A DNA stretch of 64,000 nucleotides. Source: Pseudomonas sp. MM223 (GTDB taxonomy: Bacteria > Pseudomonadota > Gammaproteobacteria > Pseudomonadales > Pseudomonadaceae). A model generated the notes under the pieces. The model was not told the DNA's origin. It was given only the letters and a program-made list of their open reading frames with translations, and searched no databases. Position numbers and translations under genes: made by a program. Within the stretch, counting starts at the first letter, position 1; each line of letters starts with the position of its first letter. Positions 20,881 to 29,722 of the stretch are shown one piece after another. Location of the stretch: assembly GCA_947090765.1 (NCBI GenBank), contig OX352322.1, positions 1 through 64,000 on the forward strand, written 5' to 3'.

Positions 20881-21786
20881 GTGGGTTCAAATCATGACCA
20901 TGGCAGCGCTGCAGTACGCGAGGGGCATCAGAAGAAGCTAATCATGGCGCTCGGCTTGACTGGCAGCTTCATGATTGCAGAAGTGATCGGTGCGTGGATT
21001 ACCGGCAGCCTGGCGCTGCTGTCGGACGCATCTCACATGTTCACAGATACTGCCGCCTTGGCGATCTCACTGATTGCACTTCAGATAGCCAAGCGGCCGG
21101 CGGATCAGAAAAGAACCTTCGGCTATGCGCGCCTGGAAATTCTGGCTTCGACGTTCAACGCCGTGCTGCTCTTCCTGGTGGCGATGTACATCTTGTATGA
21201 GGCCTACCAGCGCTTCTTCATGCCGGCGGAGATCGCTACCGGAGCGATGATGTGGATCGCAATCGCCGGCCTGATCATCAACCTAATTTCGATGCGCCTT
21301 CTGGCATCTGCGAGCAACGAAAGCCTCAACGTCAAAGGAGCCTACCTCGAAGTTTGGAGCGACATGCTCGGCTCGCTTGGCGTAATCATCGCGGCACTTA
21401 TCATCCGCTTCACCGGCTGGACCTGGGTCGACACGATTGTCGCTGTGGCGATCGGCCTTTGGGTTCTGCCGCGGACGTGGCAGTTGCTTCGCGAAAGCCT
21501 GGGGATCCTCATGGAGGGTGTCCCGAGGGGGCTCGACGTTACGGCAATCGAGGCCACCATCCTCGGAGTAGATGGCGTGACGGACGTTCATGACTTGCAC
21601 GTGTGGGCTGTCAGCAGTGGCAGTAACGTGATGACGTCGCACGTAGTGGTTCGGGATTCTGCAGATGGGGATGCTGTGTTGGCGGCCGTCGTGGATGCTG
21701 TCAGCGATGCATTCGAAATCCATCACTGCACCATCCAGATCGAGCGGGCAGCTTTCCACGAGAGCGTTCCCTCACCCTCGCACTGA
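20881..21786 (+). CDS. czcD: Cation diffusion facilitator, CzcD-like
   Basis: CDF proteins export Zn, Co or Cd from the cytoplasm in exchange for protons. The 301-residue protein starts at a GTG with AAGGAG upstream. It has six hydrophobic spans, the metal-site motifs SDASHMFTDTAAL in span 2 and WSDMLGSLGV in span 5, and a C-terminal cytoplasmic domain with VTDVHDLHVWAVSSG. The N-terminus is His-bearing (NHDHGSAAVREGHQ). It probably forms an operon with the zinc-ribbon gene upstream. Substrate is inferred from the family and the surrounding CzcCBA and CzcRS genes. Confidence 0.92.
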   Translation: MGSNHDHGSAAVREGHQKKLIMALGLTGSFMIAEVIGAWITGSLALLSDASHMFTDTAALAISLIALQIAKRPADQKRTFGYARLEILASTFNAVLLFLVAMYILYEAYQRFFMPAEIATGAMMWIAIAGLIINLISMRLLASASNESLNVKGAYLEVWSDMLGSLGVIIAALIIRFTGWTWVDTIVAVAIGLWVLPRTWQLLRESLGILMEGVPRGLDVTAIEATILGVDGVTDVHDLHVWAVSSGSNVMTSHVVVRDSADGDAVLAAVVDAVSDAFEIHHCTIQIERAAFHESVPSPSH

Positions 21787-21810
21787 CCGATCGGTAAACA
21801 CCATGCAAAC

Positions 21811-21838
21811 ACATCACCCTCCTGGCTGAGGGTGATGT
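21811..21838. repeat. Stem-loop after czcD
   Basis: The 11-bp arms ACATCACCCTC and GAGGGTGATGT surround CTGGCT. An A run rather than a T run follows on the plus strand, so it is not a standard intrinsic terminator, though it may stabilise the czcD 3' end. Confidence 0.55.
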
Positions 21839-21943
21839 TGCAAAAAAAATGCGGTGAGGGATGCCGTAAACGGCAGGAGCGCTTCAAGGGGGTTGGTGAA
21901 TGGCTTCGCCTGCCCTCGTCAACAACCTCCAGAAGGCTCAGCG

Positions 21944-22294
21944 ATGGCCTGGATCATCACGAAGTACCTACTCACTGCCGGTATAGTGATTCTCGTGTCA
22001 GAGCTGGCGAAACGCAGCGACAAGCTGGGCGGCTTGGTCGCCGCCCTACCCTTGGTCACGGTCGTGACGTTGGTCTGGCTCTATTTAGAGAACCAGAGCA
22101 TGGAGAAGATCTCCAACCATGCTTGGTACACGTTCTGGTACGTGCTTCCGACCCTGCCGATGTTTATTGCTTTTCCATTGCTGCTACCTAAGCTCGGCTT
22201 TTGGCCGACACTGATCAGCAGCATCCTCATCACAATGGCCAGCTTCGGAGGCTTCGCCATACTGCTGCGCCGGTTCGGCATTGAGCTTCTATGA
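21944..22294 (+). CDS. DUF3147-like small integral membrane protein
   Basis: The 116-residue protein has four hydrophobic spans with short loops (KYLLTAGIVILVSELAKR, LVAALPLVTVVTLVWLYLE, WYVLPTLPMFIAFPLLLP, ILITMASFGGFAILLRR). This matches small DUF3147-type membrane proteins often seen near metal-resistance or envelope genes. The ATG at 21944 has GAAGG eight bases upstream. The gene reads in the same direction as czcD but is separated by 157 bp and a stem-loop. Function is unknown; a helper for transport or envelope adaptation is only a guess from context. Confidence 0.72.
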   Translation: MAWIITKYLLTAGIVILVSELAKRSDKLGGLVAALPLVTVVTLVWLYLENQSMEKISNHAWYTFWYVLPTLPMFIAFPLLLPKLGFWPTLISSILITMASFGGFAILLRRFGIELL

Positions 22295-22326
22295 TCCGGT
22301 GGCCGCAGGGATCATCTTGATGAGTC

Positions 22327-22653
22327 TTAACGGCTATTAACACACTCGCCCTTCACCAGGTAGCGAACCATGTGCAGTTCGCCTTTCGAGTCTTCGTAGG
22401 TCATCATGCTTCTTACATTACCGCAGTACCGCACATTGGGTGATACATACACCAACTTACCAACGTCCAGGTCCATGCCATAGGCGTAGTCTTCTAGTTG
22501 AGGCATGGGCTTTTTTACGCGTTGAGCATAATCCGCTGTAGCCTCTCTAGCAGTACGCTCGATGTGTTTATTGATCTCCATACCGCTTTGGGCATTGGCT
22601 GTTAGTGATGTAAAGAGCATAAACACGGCGATCGCTGATACAGTAGTGTTCAT
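22327..22653 (-). CDS. DUF2790 periplasmic protein, first copy
   Basis: The 108-residue protein has a cleavable signal peptide (MNTTVSAIAVFMLFTSLTANAQ). A short mature domain follows with KKPMPQLEDYAYGMDLDVGKLV, a cysteine in RYCGNV and a second in KGECVNSR that could form a disulfide. A paralogue with the same pattern lies at 36179-36502. DUF2790 proteins are common in Pseudomonas near copper and zinc genes, with no defined biochemical role. A terminator-like hairpin lies directly upstream at 22669-22693, and box copies lie further upstream. Confidence 0.82.
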   Translation of the reverse strand: MNTTVSAIAVFMLFTSLTANAQSGMEINKHIERTAREATADYAQRVKKPMPQLEDYAYGMDLDVGKLVYVSPNVRYCGNVRSMMTYEDSKGELHMVRYLVKGECVNSR

Positions 22654-22668
22654 AAGAAGTCCCTTAAT

Positions 22669-22693
22669 AAAAAAGCGCCCGTAGGGGGGCGCT
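22669..22693 (-). terminator. Intrinsic terminator just upstream of the DUF2790 gene
   Basis: Read on the minus strand: AGCGCCC, six-base loop, GGGCGCT, then T residues, ending about 15 bases before the coding start. It is either a remnant terminator of a lost upstream gene or a leader attenuator. Confidence 0.65.
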
Positions 22694-22862
22694 AAAATTC
22701 ACCTACCAAAGGAGCGTATGGTTTACAGGTGAATGCACTGGCGCGAACAACTGCTCGGTGCTCTTGCCAAGCTGCTTTGAAATGAGACAATTTCCAAAGC
22801 AGCGATGCCTCTTCCGCTGCCCTTAAACTAGCAAAGGAGGCTAACACCAAGATGATCGTGCA

Positions 22863-22878
22863 ATTACAATTTGGACAT
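22863..22878. promoter_or_regulatory. Cargo regulatory box 2 (ATTACAATTTGGACAT)
   Basis: A member of the repeated 16-bp box family. It lies 210 bp upstream of the DUF2790 gene on the minus strand. Confidence 0.6.
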
Positions 22879-23153
22879 GTAATAGATTGTAAGATAATTA
22901 TTCGAGAGAATATCGAGCCGCCACGTGAACTAATTTGCAGAAAGGCGCTGCGGTTTGCGGCCGTGCATGGGGTCTGCCTGCGTGGCGCCCTCGATCCAAG
23001 GCCAGTACCAGTCCTTGCAAGCTAACGACCGAAATGCTGCCTGTCCTGGCCGATTCCACCTGCCAGGCGAATCTGTCATACACCGCCGCAGGCCCCAGAA
23101 TCCGCTATGCTTAGGGGTGGAGCCTGCATGACTGTCAGAAATCTTGCGGCTAC

Positions 23154-23169
23154 ATTACAAATTTGTAGG
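23154..23169. promoter_or_regulatory. Cargo regulatory box 3 (ATTACAAATTTGTAGG)
   Basis: A member of the repeated 16-bp box family with a near-palindromic centre (ACAAATTTGT). It lies 174 bp before czcR2, consistent with autoregulation. Confidence 0.6.
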
Positions 23170-23342
23170 ATTTCGCCGCGGCCAGCTTCTTCGCGTTAAG
23201 ATTCAAGCGTCCTCAGGTGACCCGGCGTATGGACAGAGGTAGCGACTACCACATGCCATACCCTCAGCCAAACTTTCGAACAGCCTGCAACCATAATCTT
23301 GGCGGATTAGGCCAACTCCTTCCTCACACCTTGAGATAAGTT

Positions 23343-24017
23343 ATGCGCGTTCTAGTTGTGGAAGACGAAATTAAAACTGCCGAATATCTTCAGCAGGGCC
23401 TATCCGAAAGCGGGTATGTCGTAGATATCGTGCACAACGGTGTAGATGCTCTGCACTTGTTCAACACTAATGTCTATTCGTTGGTCCTCCTGGACGTGAA
23501 CCTCCCGGGTATCGACGGCTGGGACCTGCTGGAAACCATCCGTAAGACCAGCCGGGTCCGCATCATCATGCTGACCGCCCGCGGACGCATCAATGACAAG
23601 CTCAAGGGCTTGGACGGCGGCGCGGATGACTACCTTGTGAAGCCATTCGAATTCCCTGAGCTGCTTGCTCGCATCCGTTCGCTGCAACGCCGTGGTGATG
23701 AGTTAGTCGAGAAGAGCTCGCTGAAAATTGCCGATCTGGAACTCGACTCCGTCCGCCATCGCGTCTTCCGCGGTGGCACACGCATCGATCTCACCACCAA
23801 GGAATTTGCGCTTCTGCACCTGCTCATGAGCCGAACGGGCGAAGCGCTGACTCGCTCTCAGATCATCTCGTTGGTCTGGGATATGAATTTCGATTGCGAC
23901 ACCAATGTCATCGATGTAGCCATCCGGCGCTTGCGCTCGAAGATCGATGACCCGTTTGAAACCAAGCTCATTCACACGCTTCGTGGCGTTGGGTACGTTT
24001 TTGAGGAACGCGCATGA
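23343..24017 (+). CDS. czcR: CzcR/CopR-type response regulator
   Basis: A 224-residue OmpR-family regulator that activates metal-resistance genes when phosphorylated by its sensor kinase. The receiver domain shows VVEDE, the phospho-acceptor aspartate in [12 protein letters not shown] (about residue 51) and LVKPFEF. The C-terminal winged helix has [15 protein letters not shown] and [32 protein letters not shown]. It overlaps the sensor gene by 4 bp. A very similar regulator without an adjacent sensor is encoded at 44678-45352. The recollected KT2440 name for this copy is czcR-II. Confidence 0.93.
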   Translation: MRVLVVEDEIKTAEYLQQGLSESGYVVDIVHNGVDALHLFNTNVYSLVLLDVNLPGIDGWDLLETIRKTSRVRIIMLTARGRINDKLKGLDGGADDYLVKPFEFPELLARIRSLQRRGDELVEKSSLKIADLELDSVRHRVFRGGTRIDLTTKEFALLHLLMSRTGEALTRSQIISLVWDMNFDCDTNVIDVAIRRLRSKIDDPFETKLIHTLRGVGYVFEERA

Positions 24018-25432
24018 GGCCATTCAGCCTGGCTGCAAAGCTGGGGTTAAAAGTTGGGTTGATGAGCGCAGCGTTGCTGCTTCTGTTCGCCACCTTTGGC
24101 TATCTGATGGTAGGCAAGGCTCTGGAAAGAAATGCCAGAGCAGACCTGGAAGTAAAGATGGCGGGGATGGCTCACAACCTGTCCACCATCCCGGACATCT
24201 CCGGCGTCAACGCGGATGCGCATCAGCTTGTCGATTTGGTCATGGGCCACAACAACCTGTATGTGAGCATATTCGATACCTCACAGAATCAGACTCCCCT
24301 GCTCTCGATTGGCTCGAAACAGGTCAATCTGGAGGTGCACAAGTTTCAGCCGGCGGCCCAGCCCAAAGAGCACGAATGGCGTGATACGCAGGACCGTCCT
24401 CTGCTGAGTGCTTCTCGAATCATGCGTTTGGGCGATGGAACAGAGGTCAGCGTCTATATGACCATGGACCAGTCATCCAGTGAGGCGCTGCTCGATGCGT
24501 TGCTGACCTGGGCCTTGATGATGTCCCCCGTCATCCTCGCACTGATCTTGGCCATTGGCTGGTGGACTGTGCGCAGAGGCCTGCTACCACTGACCAAGTT
24601 CCTCAAGATCGCCTCGAAAATCTCAACCGAGAGCCTCGACCATCGCCTTCCAACTGATGGGATGCCGGCAGAACTCAAAATGCTCGCCGACGGCATCAAC
24701 ATCATGCTGGCTCGCCTGGATGATGGGGTTCAGCAGCTCTCGCAGTTTTCTGACGACCTTGCTCACGAACTTCGAGCACCGCTTTCCAACCTGATGGGCA
24801 AGGCCCAGGTTGCCTTGACCAGAGAACGATCGCTTTCCGAGTACCGGGAGGTTCTGGAGTCGTGCACAGAAGAGCTGGACCGCATGAGCCGCATGGTTTC
24901 CGACATGCTGTTCTTGGCCCAGGTCAGTCATCCAGCATCAATGGTGGAGTTCGAATCCGTCTCCTTGGTCGACGAGGTTCAGCGAGTGTGCGATCTCTTC
25001 AGCATTTCAGCAGAAGAAGGCGAGATTCAGCTGCAGATCTCCGGCAGTGATGACGTGGTGCGCGGGAATCGCCTGATGGTTCAACGTGCCGTCTCGAATC
25101 TGGTCTCGAACGCGATCCGTTACTGCCCTCGCGGCCGCACGGTCTACGTTAAGGTGCAGCATAGTGCGAGCGGTACGACGTTGAGTGTCGGCAACCCCGG
25201 CCGTGGTATTGCCAAGGAACACCACGCGCACTTGTTTGAGCGGTTCTACCGTGTGGACAAGAGCCGAGCACGGAGCGAAGGCGGTACCGGTCTTGGCTTG
25301 GCCATTGTGCAGTCGATCATGAGTCTGCACCAGGGATCGGCGAGCGTGGAGGTGACCGAAGAAAACTTCACCTGGTTCCACCTTCACTTTCCGGAAGCCC
25401 AGCAAATGCAGCCGGCAATGACCGCCGCTTAA
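24014..25432 (+). CDS. czcS: CzcS/CopS-type heavy-metal sensor histidine kinase
   Basis: The membrane kinase senses periplasmic metal and phosphorylates CzcR. The 472-residue protein has transmembrane spans near residues 13-35 and 155-185 enclosing a periplasmic sensor loop. A HAMP domain follows. The dimerisation/phospho-acceptor box is [14 protein letters not shown] (His about 250), and the ATPase motifs are [19 protein letters not shown] and [12 protein letters not shown]. It overlaps czcR by 4 bp. Being the only sensor kinase of this type in the window, it is the likely partner of both CzcR copies. Confidence 0.92.
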   Translation: MRPFSLAAKLGLKVGLMSAALLLLFATFGYLMVGKALERNARADLEVKMAGMAHNLSTIPDISGVNADAHQLVDLVMGHNNLYVSIFDTSQNQTPLLSIGSKQVNLEVHKFQPAAQPKEHEWRDTQDRPLLSASRIMRLGDGTEVSVYMTMDQSSSEALLDALLTWALMMSPVILALILAIGWWTVRRGLLPLTKFLKIASKISTESLDHRLPTDGMPAELKMLADGINIMLARLDDGVQQLSQFSDDLAHELRAPLSNLMGKAQVALTRERSLSEYREVLESCTEELDRMSRMVSDMLFLAQVSHPASMVEFESVSLVDEVQRVCDLFSISAEEGEIQLQISGSDDVVRGNRLMVQRAVSNLVSNAIRYCPRGRTVYVKVQHSASGTTLSVGNPGRGIAKEHHAHLFERFYRVDKSRARSEGGTGLGLAIVQSIMSLHQGSASVEVTEENFTWFHLHFPEAQQMQPAMTAA

Positions 25433-25449
25433 ATTGCGCAGACACGATT

Positions 25450-25478
25450 AGGCCCGTCAATCGACGGGCCTTTTGTTT
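25450..25478 (+). terminator. Rho-independent terminator after czcS
   Basis: AGGCCCGTC, loop AATC, GACGGGCCT, then TTTGTTT. It ends the czcRS unit. Confidence 0.85.
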
Positions 25479-25489
25479 GCCTCAATGCA

Positions 25490-26078
25490 TCAGTGCCGAA
25501 GGACCACAGGGTCCATGGGCGACCGCAGAATCACCGACTTAATAATCTTCTGTTCGTCAGGATTGGCGTTTTTCCACAGGTGTGAGAAGTACTGAGCATT
25601 CACTTTCTCTTGAGCACTTACGCTGCCGGCGGCATCGATCAGGCGCATGGTCGAGTAGACACAGATCAGCGCCAGAATGAAGAACGCCGTGGCGACCACC
25701 ATCACATAACGCTTGGCCAGCACCGGTGCCCGCTTGAGCTCCTGGATAGAGGCGTCCGCCGCCTTTGTCGCTGCTGTAAGCTCCGAGATCAGTGGCTGGA
25801 TGGCGGTGTCGACTCCGCGGCATGCAGCTGAATACGCTGATGCAGCGGCGCGCAAGGCAACCTCCTCCGCGTTCGACCAAGCCTTCTCCGCCTTTCGCAC
25901 CTCCTCCTGAATCTGCCGGCCGACAGCGTCCACCTGCTCCACCAGTTCGTTCGACCTCTCCAGAACAGCGCTGGAGGTGCGCGTCTGCGAGGTCAGGCTC
26001 ATCGAGCTGGACAGTGAGTTTTTCAGTGCAGCGGCGAAAGTCACCGATAGCAACTGCCCAGGGCTCTATGTCATTCAT
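25490..26078 (-). pseudogene. Coiled-coil membrane protein gene, frameshifted near its start
   Basis: The ATG at 26078 has a strong AGGAG ribosome site and starts MNDIEPWAVAIGDF. That frame then turns into Arg/Gly-rich nonsense. The neighbouring frame carries a sensible protein through to the stop at 25490: a long helical coiled-coil (ELVEQVDAVGRQIQEEVRKAEKAW), a transmembrane span (VMVVATAFFILALICVYS) and a short C-terminal tail. Joining the two needs a one-base shift near 26035-26045. An intact product would have about 195 residues. Function is unknown; the layout resembles small membrane proteins with cytoplasmic coiled coils. Sequencing error is possible. Confidence 0.6.
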
Positions 26079-26127
26079 GGCTATCTCCTAGGGCGGCCAA
26101 CAACGCCGCGCTGAATTAACGCGCTAG

Positions 26128-26143
26128 ATATCAAAATTGTAAT
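26128..26143. promoter_or_regulatory. Cargo regulatory box 4 (minus strand ATTACAATTTTGATAT)
   Basis: A member of the box family, read on the minus strand. It lies 50 bp upstream of the minus-strand gene starting at 26078. Confidence 0.55.
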
Positions 26144-26235
26144 TTAAGAGAAAATTCGAAGTCGCCCTCGACAGTGCCGAGATAGACATGATCCTTCCAG
26201 ATTTGAAGATTTAACGCATCCTATCTGCAGCCAAA

Positions 26236-26251
26236 ATTACGGAATTGTAAT
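26236..26251. promoter_or_regulatory. Cargo regulatory box 5 (ATTACGGAATTGTAAT)
   Basis: Its reverse complement, ATTACAATTCCGTAAT, matches the box consensus. The outer ATTAC/GTAAT halves form an inverted repeat. It lies 94 bp before the secreted small gene at 26345. Confidence 0.65.
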
Positions 26252-26344
26252 TATTGACTCACCTTGTCGTTAGCTTCGCGTTCCTAAACTACAAACCAAC
26301 AAAGGCCGCTAATCAGGTTGGCCTAGTATGAACCGAGGTTCACA

Positions 26345-26566
26345 ATGAAATTTGTCAAATCTATCGCTATTGGCAGCCTGCTGCTGGGTCTCATGGGTAC
26401 CGCTTACGCTGAAGGCGGCTTCGAGCGAACGAAACAGTTCAACGAGAACTTCCGAACCGAACAGGCTCGCCTATGGAGCGATGACTCTTCGGACCAGAAC
26501 AAACAACAAGTCGCTCAAGAGCAAAAGAAAGAAAGCAAGGATGGTAAGGAACAAGCCGACAATTAA
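26345..26566 (+). CDS. Small secreted hydrophilic protein
   Basis: A 73-residue protein with a clear signal peptide (MKFVKSIAIGSLLLGLMGTAYA) and a charged, Gln/Lys/Glu-rich mature part of about 50 residues with no cysteine. The promoter region holds a cargo box, and a strong terminator follows at 26608-26637, so it is its own transcription unit. Small periplasmic proteins of this kind often accompany metal-efflux genes in Pseudomonas. No specific function is recognised. Confidence 0.75.
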   Translation: MKFVKSIAIGSLLLGLMGTAYAEGGFERTKQFNENFRTEQARLWSDDSSDQNKQQVAQEQKKESKDGKEQADN

Positions 26567-26607
26567 TCGGCGGTTAAATAGGACTTCAAATGACGAAAGA
26601 AATCGAC

Positions 26608-26637
26608 AAAAAAGCCAGGGTAAAACCTGGCTTTTTT
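26608..26637. terminator. Bidirectional rho-independent terminator
   Basis: The arms AAAAAAGCCAGG and CCTGGCTTTTTT lie between convergent genes at 26566 and 26649 and can serve both. Confidence 0.88.
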
Positions 26638-26648
26638 GTGCTTGGAAT

Positions 26649-28103
26649 TTAGCCTTCGTTCTTGCGAGGCGTTTCCGCATTGCTTTCTCCGGCCAGACCC
26701 TCGGCACCTTGTGCGGGGCGTTTCCAATGGCACAGCAGGAGCTGGCTGGCGTTCGCTTCGGTGATCGATGTGCAAGCTAGATCAGCGGGCAGACCATCCT
26801 TGCTGTCTCGCAAGCGCCTGGACAGATAGAACGAGCCATCCCGCGGCCACTTGGCAGGATCCTTGATGTTCTCGGACTTCCCGCTGCTGTAAAACTCCGA
26901 CGAGTATGAGCGGCGGCCAGGATAGATCAGGGGAGCGGAATGAGCAGACTGCACATTGAGCCAGGCTTGAACCACATCCCGCTGATTCTGAGGGCGCTCC
27001 TCTAGTACCCCGGCGTAGATGATGCCCGCACCGATGATTGGCAACACCAATGCGCTCGCAGCGGCAGCCCAGGTGGTCTTCGGGCCAACTTCGCTGACCC
27101 GTGCAGACAGCAGCAATGCCCACGCTGGCAGCGCGGGTAGCAGGTAGGTCCACAGAATGTTGCCTGCAAATGTGAAGAAGACCGGTGTCGCCAAGGCCCA
27201 CAGCCAGAGGTAGGCTTTGAAGCGCTGCATCGATCCACGCTTGCGGATCAACAGTGGTAGAAACAAGGCCCATGGCAGTAGCGACAATCCGAGCTGGATC
27301 CAGATGCTGCCGTACGGCTTGGCATGAGCACTACCATAGAGGTCCCCTGCCCAGTTACTGACGACGTAGCGGCTCCAGTGCTCACCAACGAAGAAGTACT
27401 CCATGAAGCCGGGCGTTTTCATCTCGGCCGCGACATACCATGGCACGGATATACCGAACATGAGTACAAGGCCGCTAATCCAGGGAAGCCTCAGTACCCG
27501 TCCCCATTCCTTGTAGATAACGAACCAGGCGAATGCCGGCGCCCCCATAAGCACCAGGGTCAGCGGCCCTTTGGCAAGCAAGCCCAGCCCGAGACCTGCG
27601 AACATCAGGTAGGCATCCGCCTTGCTGGCGCACTTCATCCAACGCCAGAAACCGTAGCTGGCCAGCAGAATCGAGAACGACAAAACAGGGTCAGTCAGCA
27701 CAACACCGCTGGAGACCAGGCCAAGTGTGGTGCTGGAAAAAATAATGGCAGCCCAGATGCCGGCGTTACGAGAAATCTGCTGCGTGCCGAGTTTGATGAT
27801 GATGAAACAGCTTGCCAGGTGGAGTAGCCACGCTGGGAAGCGCGCAGCGAACTCGTTAACGCCGAAGACCGTCATGCTCGCGGCCTGGGTCCAGAAGGAC
27901 AACGGAGGCTTGCCCCAGAACGGTACCCCGTAGTCGAACATGGGCGTGATCCAGTCATTCAACTCGACCATCTTGCGAGCCATTTCAGCGTAACGGGCCT
28001 CAGATGTGTCCATCAGCGGGTAGATGCCCAGCCCCACCAAACGCAATAGCAAAATCGAACCCAGGACCCACCACAGCGTCCTCTCGTTCTTCAGGTTCAG
28101 CAT
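26649..28103 (-). CDS. ArnT-like polyprenol-phosphate-sugar lipid glycosyltransferase
   Basis: The 484-residue integral membrane protein belongs to the GT-C (GT83/ArnT-like) group. These transfer a sugar from undecaprenyl phosphate to lipid A or another envelope acceptor on the periplasmic face. It has about ten hydrophobic spans. The catalytic N-terminal loop is MDTSEARYAEMARKM, and downstream comes VPFWGKPPLSFWTQA, both typical of ArnT. It overlaps the GT2 gene by 7 bp, and that gene overlaps a GtrA gene, giving a compact three-gene unit. The set recalls polyprenol-sugar synthase plus lipid A transferase pairs. The sugar cannot be told from sequence; canonical arnA/B genes are absent here. 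Confidence 0.85.
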   Translation of the reverse strand: MLNLKNERTLWWVLGSILLLRLVGLGIYPLMDTSEARYAEMARKMVELNDWITPMFDYGVPFWGKPPLSFWTQAASMTVFGVNEFAARFPAWLLHLASCFIIIKLGTQQISRNAGIWAAIIFSSTTLGLVSSGVVLTDPVLSFSILLASYGFWRWMKCASKADAYLMFAGLGLGLLAKGPLTLVLMGAPAFAWFVIYKEWGRVLRLPWISGLVLMFGISVPWYVAAEMKTPGFMEYFFVGEHWSRYVVSNWAGDLYGSAHAKPYGSIWIQLGLSLLPWALFLPLLIRKRGSMQRFKAYLWLWALATPVFFTFAGNILWTYLLPALPAWALLLSARVSEVGPKTTWAAAASALVLPIIGAGIIYAGVLEERPQNQRDVVQAWLNVQSAHSAPLIYPGRRSYSSEFYSSGKSENIKDPAKWPRDGSFYLSRRLRDSKDGLPADLACTSITEANASQLLLCHWKRPAQGAEGLAGESNAETPRKNEG

Positions 28104-29080
28104 TTCTTACCCTCGATCGAAGCCATCGAAGGGTGGAGTGACACGGGATCTGCCTTGTTGCTGTGCTTCAGGAAATAGAGAGGCCGGCGCTTCACTTCCG
28201 CGAGTGTCACGCCCAGGTACTCCCCCACCATGGCGACACCGACGCACATGAATGAAGCCATTCCGACGATCAGGTGATGGATGTCGAAACTGCCTGCCAC
28301 AAGCGACGCAAGCATGTAGCAGATGCTGGAGACGAAAAGACCGAAACTGATGAGGCTGAAAATGCGCAGTGGTTTGCGAGAGAAGCTGACGATGCTCTCG
28401 ATGGCCAGATTGAACAGGCCAGCTGCATTCCATTTGGTGCTCCCGGCATGGCGAACAGTGCGATTGTAGGGCAGTTCGATGGTACGAAAGCCTACCCAGC
28501 CGATCATGCCTTTGAGAATCCTGGAGCGTTCATCCAGGGCCCGCAGGGCTGCCAGCGGCGCAGGCCCAATCAATCGGAAATCGCTGACATCGGCCGGCAT
28601 GTCCACCTTCTCCACCAGGCGCTGCATGACCCAGTAGTAAGCCCGGGCACTCATGCGCTTGAACCACGAATCACCGATTCTCAGGTTGCGCTGCATGTTC
28701 ACCACGTCGTAGCCGCGTTGCCAGTAGTCCACCATGGCCGCGATGAGCTCTGGTGGATCCTGCAGGTCGACATCAATGAAGATCAGCGCACTGCCACGGG
28801 CATGGTCTATCCCGGCGCTCAGTGCAGCCTCTTTGCCGAAGTTGCGACTCAGGGACAGGCAACGTACAGATGACCCATCCTGATAGTGGCGAAGAATGTC
28901 GGCCGTCCGGTCATTACTGCCGTCGTCGACATAGAGGATTTCGCAGGAGACGGGTAAGCGCTTCACCACGCGGGTGATTCGCTGGTGGAACTCGGGGATG
29001 GTTTCCTCTTCCTGGAAGCAAGGGACCACGATGGTTAACAAGGGATCAGGGCGCTCGGGAAAGCGATGTAATGTCTGCAT
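28097..29080 (-). CDS. Polyprenol-phosphate glycosyltransferase, GT2 family (ArnC/DPM-like)
   Basis: It loads a sugar from a nucleotide donor onto undecaprenyl phosphate at the inner face of the membrane. From the ATG at 29080 it has 327 residues. The N-terminal GT2 domain has TIVVPCFQEEETIPEFHQRI, ILYVDDGSNDRTADIL and the metal-binding DVDLQDPPEL. Two C-terminal membrane spans end in a short KRRPLY tail. It overlaps both neighbours in the unit. Its product is probably flipped by the GtrA-like protein and used by the ArnT-like enzyme. Confidence 0.88.
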   Translation of the reverse strand: MQTLHRFPERPDPLLTIVVPCFQEEETIPEFHQRITRVVKRLPVSCEILYVDDGSNDRTADILRHYQDGSSVRCLSLSRNFGKEAALSAGIDHARGSALIFIDVDLQDPPELIAAMVDYWQRGYDVVNMQRNLRIGDSWFKRMSARAYYWVMQRLVEKVDMPADVSDFRLIGPAPLAALRALDERSRILKGMIGWVGFRTIELPYNRTVRHAGSTKWNAAGLFNLAIESIVSFSRKPLRIFSLISFGLFVSSICYMLASLVAGSFDIHHLIVGMASFMCVGVAMVGEYLGVTLAEVKRRPLYFLKHSNKADPVSLHPSMASIEGKKC

Positions 29081-29465
29081 GATTGAATGTCCAAAAACGA
29101 TGTGCAATGAATCCAAGTGCAGTGAGGCTTAAGGTCACTACGACTTGGGAGATGAGCGGTGACAGATTCGACTTGATGAGGAACCACATACCCACGCCAT
29201 TGCCGAAGTTTGTGGTTAACGCGACCAGTGCAAACCTGACAGGCTGAAACTTACGAGAGCCATCTGCCACAAAACAGAGCGCCCTATTTCCAATGAAGCT
29301 CGCGATTGCGCCAACCATGCCGCCACAGATACTGGCCAGTAACGGAGTAACGAATTCTGTCGTAACCAGCAATAGGAACACCGCATAATGGACTCCCGTT
29401 GCTATGAAGCCGATCCCCAGATAACGAATCAGTAAGGTAGTAAGAGGTGGGGTTTGATTTTCCAT
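29046..29465 (-). CDS. GtrA-family membrane protein (putative lipid-linked sugar flippase)
   Basis: A 139-residue protein with four hydrophobic spans (LIRYLGIGFIATGVHYAVFLLLV onward) and the family feature NRALCFVADGSRKF between spans 2 and 3. GtrA proteins are thought to flip undecaprenyl-phosphate sugars. The ATG at 29465 is preferred over an upstream TTG. It overlaps the GT2 gene by 35 bp and is the first gene of the unit. A box copy lies 187 bp upstream on the divergent promoter. Confidence 0.85.
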   Translation of the reverse strand: MENQTPPLTTLLIRYLGIGFIATGVHYAVFLLLVTTEFVTPLLASICGGMVGAIASFIGNRALCFVADGSRKFQPVRFALVALTTNFGNGVGMWFLIKSNLSPLISQVVVTLSLTALGFIAHRFWTFNHADITSLSRAP

Positions 29466-29651
29466 GCCCAAAGCCTATGGAGGCAAAGGTGAAAAAATAG
29501 TGAACTAAATGTAAATGCGTAATTAGCCGAATCTATATATGGTAAGTAACAAGTCGGCGCACTAGGCTAGCACGCTACAATATCAGAGGGATTGCCTGAA
29601 AATTACGCTTTCGAAATAAAAGCCTTCCGATAACGCATGCATGACCCGTGG

Positions 29652-29667
29652 ATTACAATGTTGACAA
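29652..29667. promoter_or_regulatory. Cargo regulatory box 6 (ATTACAATGTTGACAA)
   Basis: It lies between the GtrA unit and a LysR-type gene, 56 bp before the latter. It differs from the box near eptA at only two of sixteen positions, which links two lipid-modification loci. Confidence 0.65.
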
Positions 29668-29722
29668 GATAAGGAAACACCGGGTGGCATTGAGATAGAT
29701 TCCCCGAATTAAGGGGGACCTA

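Larger units (their letters stand above)
22654..23342. other. Divergent promoter region between DUF2790 gene and czcR2
   Basis: It contains a hairpin with T run pointing to the DUF2790 gene (22669-22693) and two cargo boxes (22863-22878, 23154-23169). A 58-codon plus-strand frame from 22852 has AAAGGAGG upstream but overlaps a box and shows no family features, so it is not called. Confidence 0.5.

Noticed and set aside
22852..23030. Small plus-strand frame with AAAGGAGG before it
   Set aside because: It overlaps a regulatory box, has no recognisable protein features and ends in promoter DNA.
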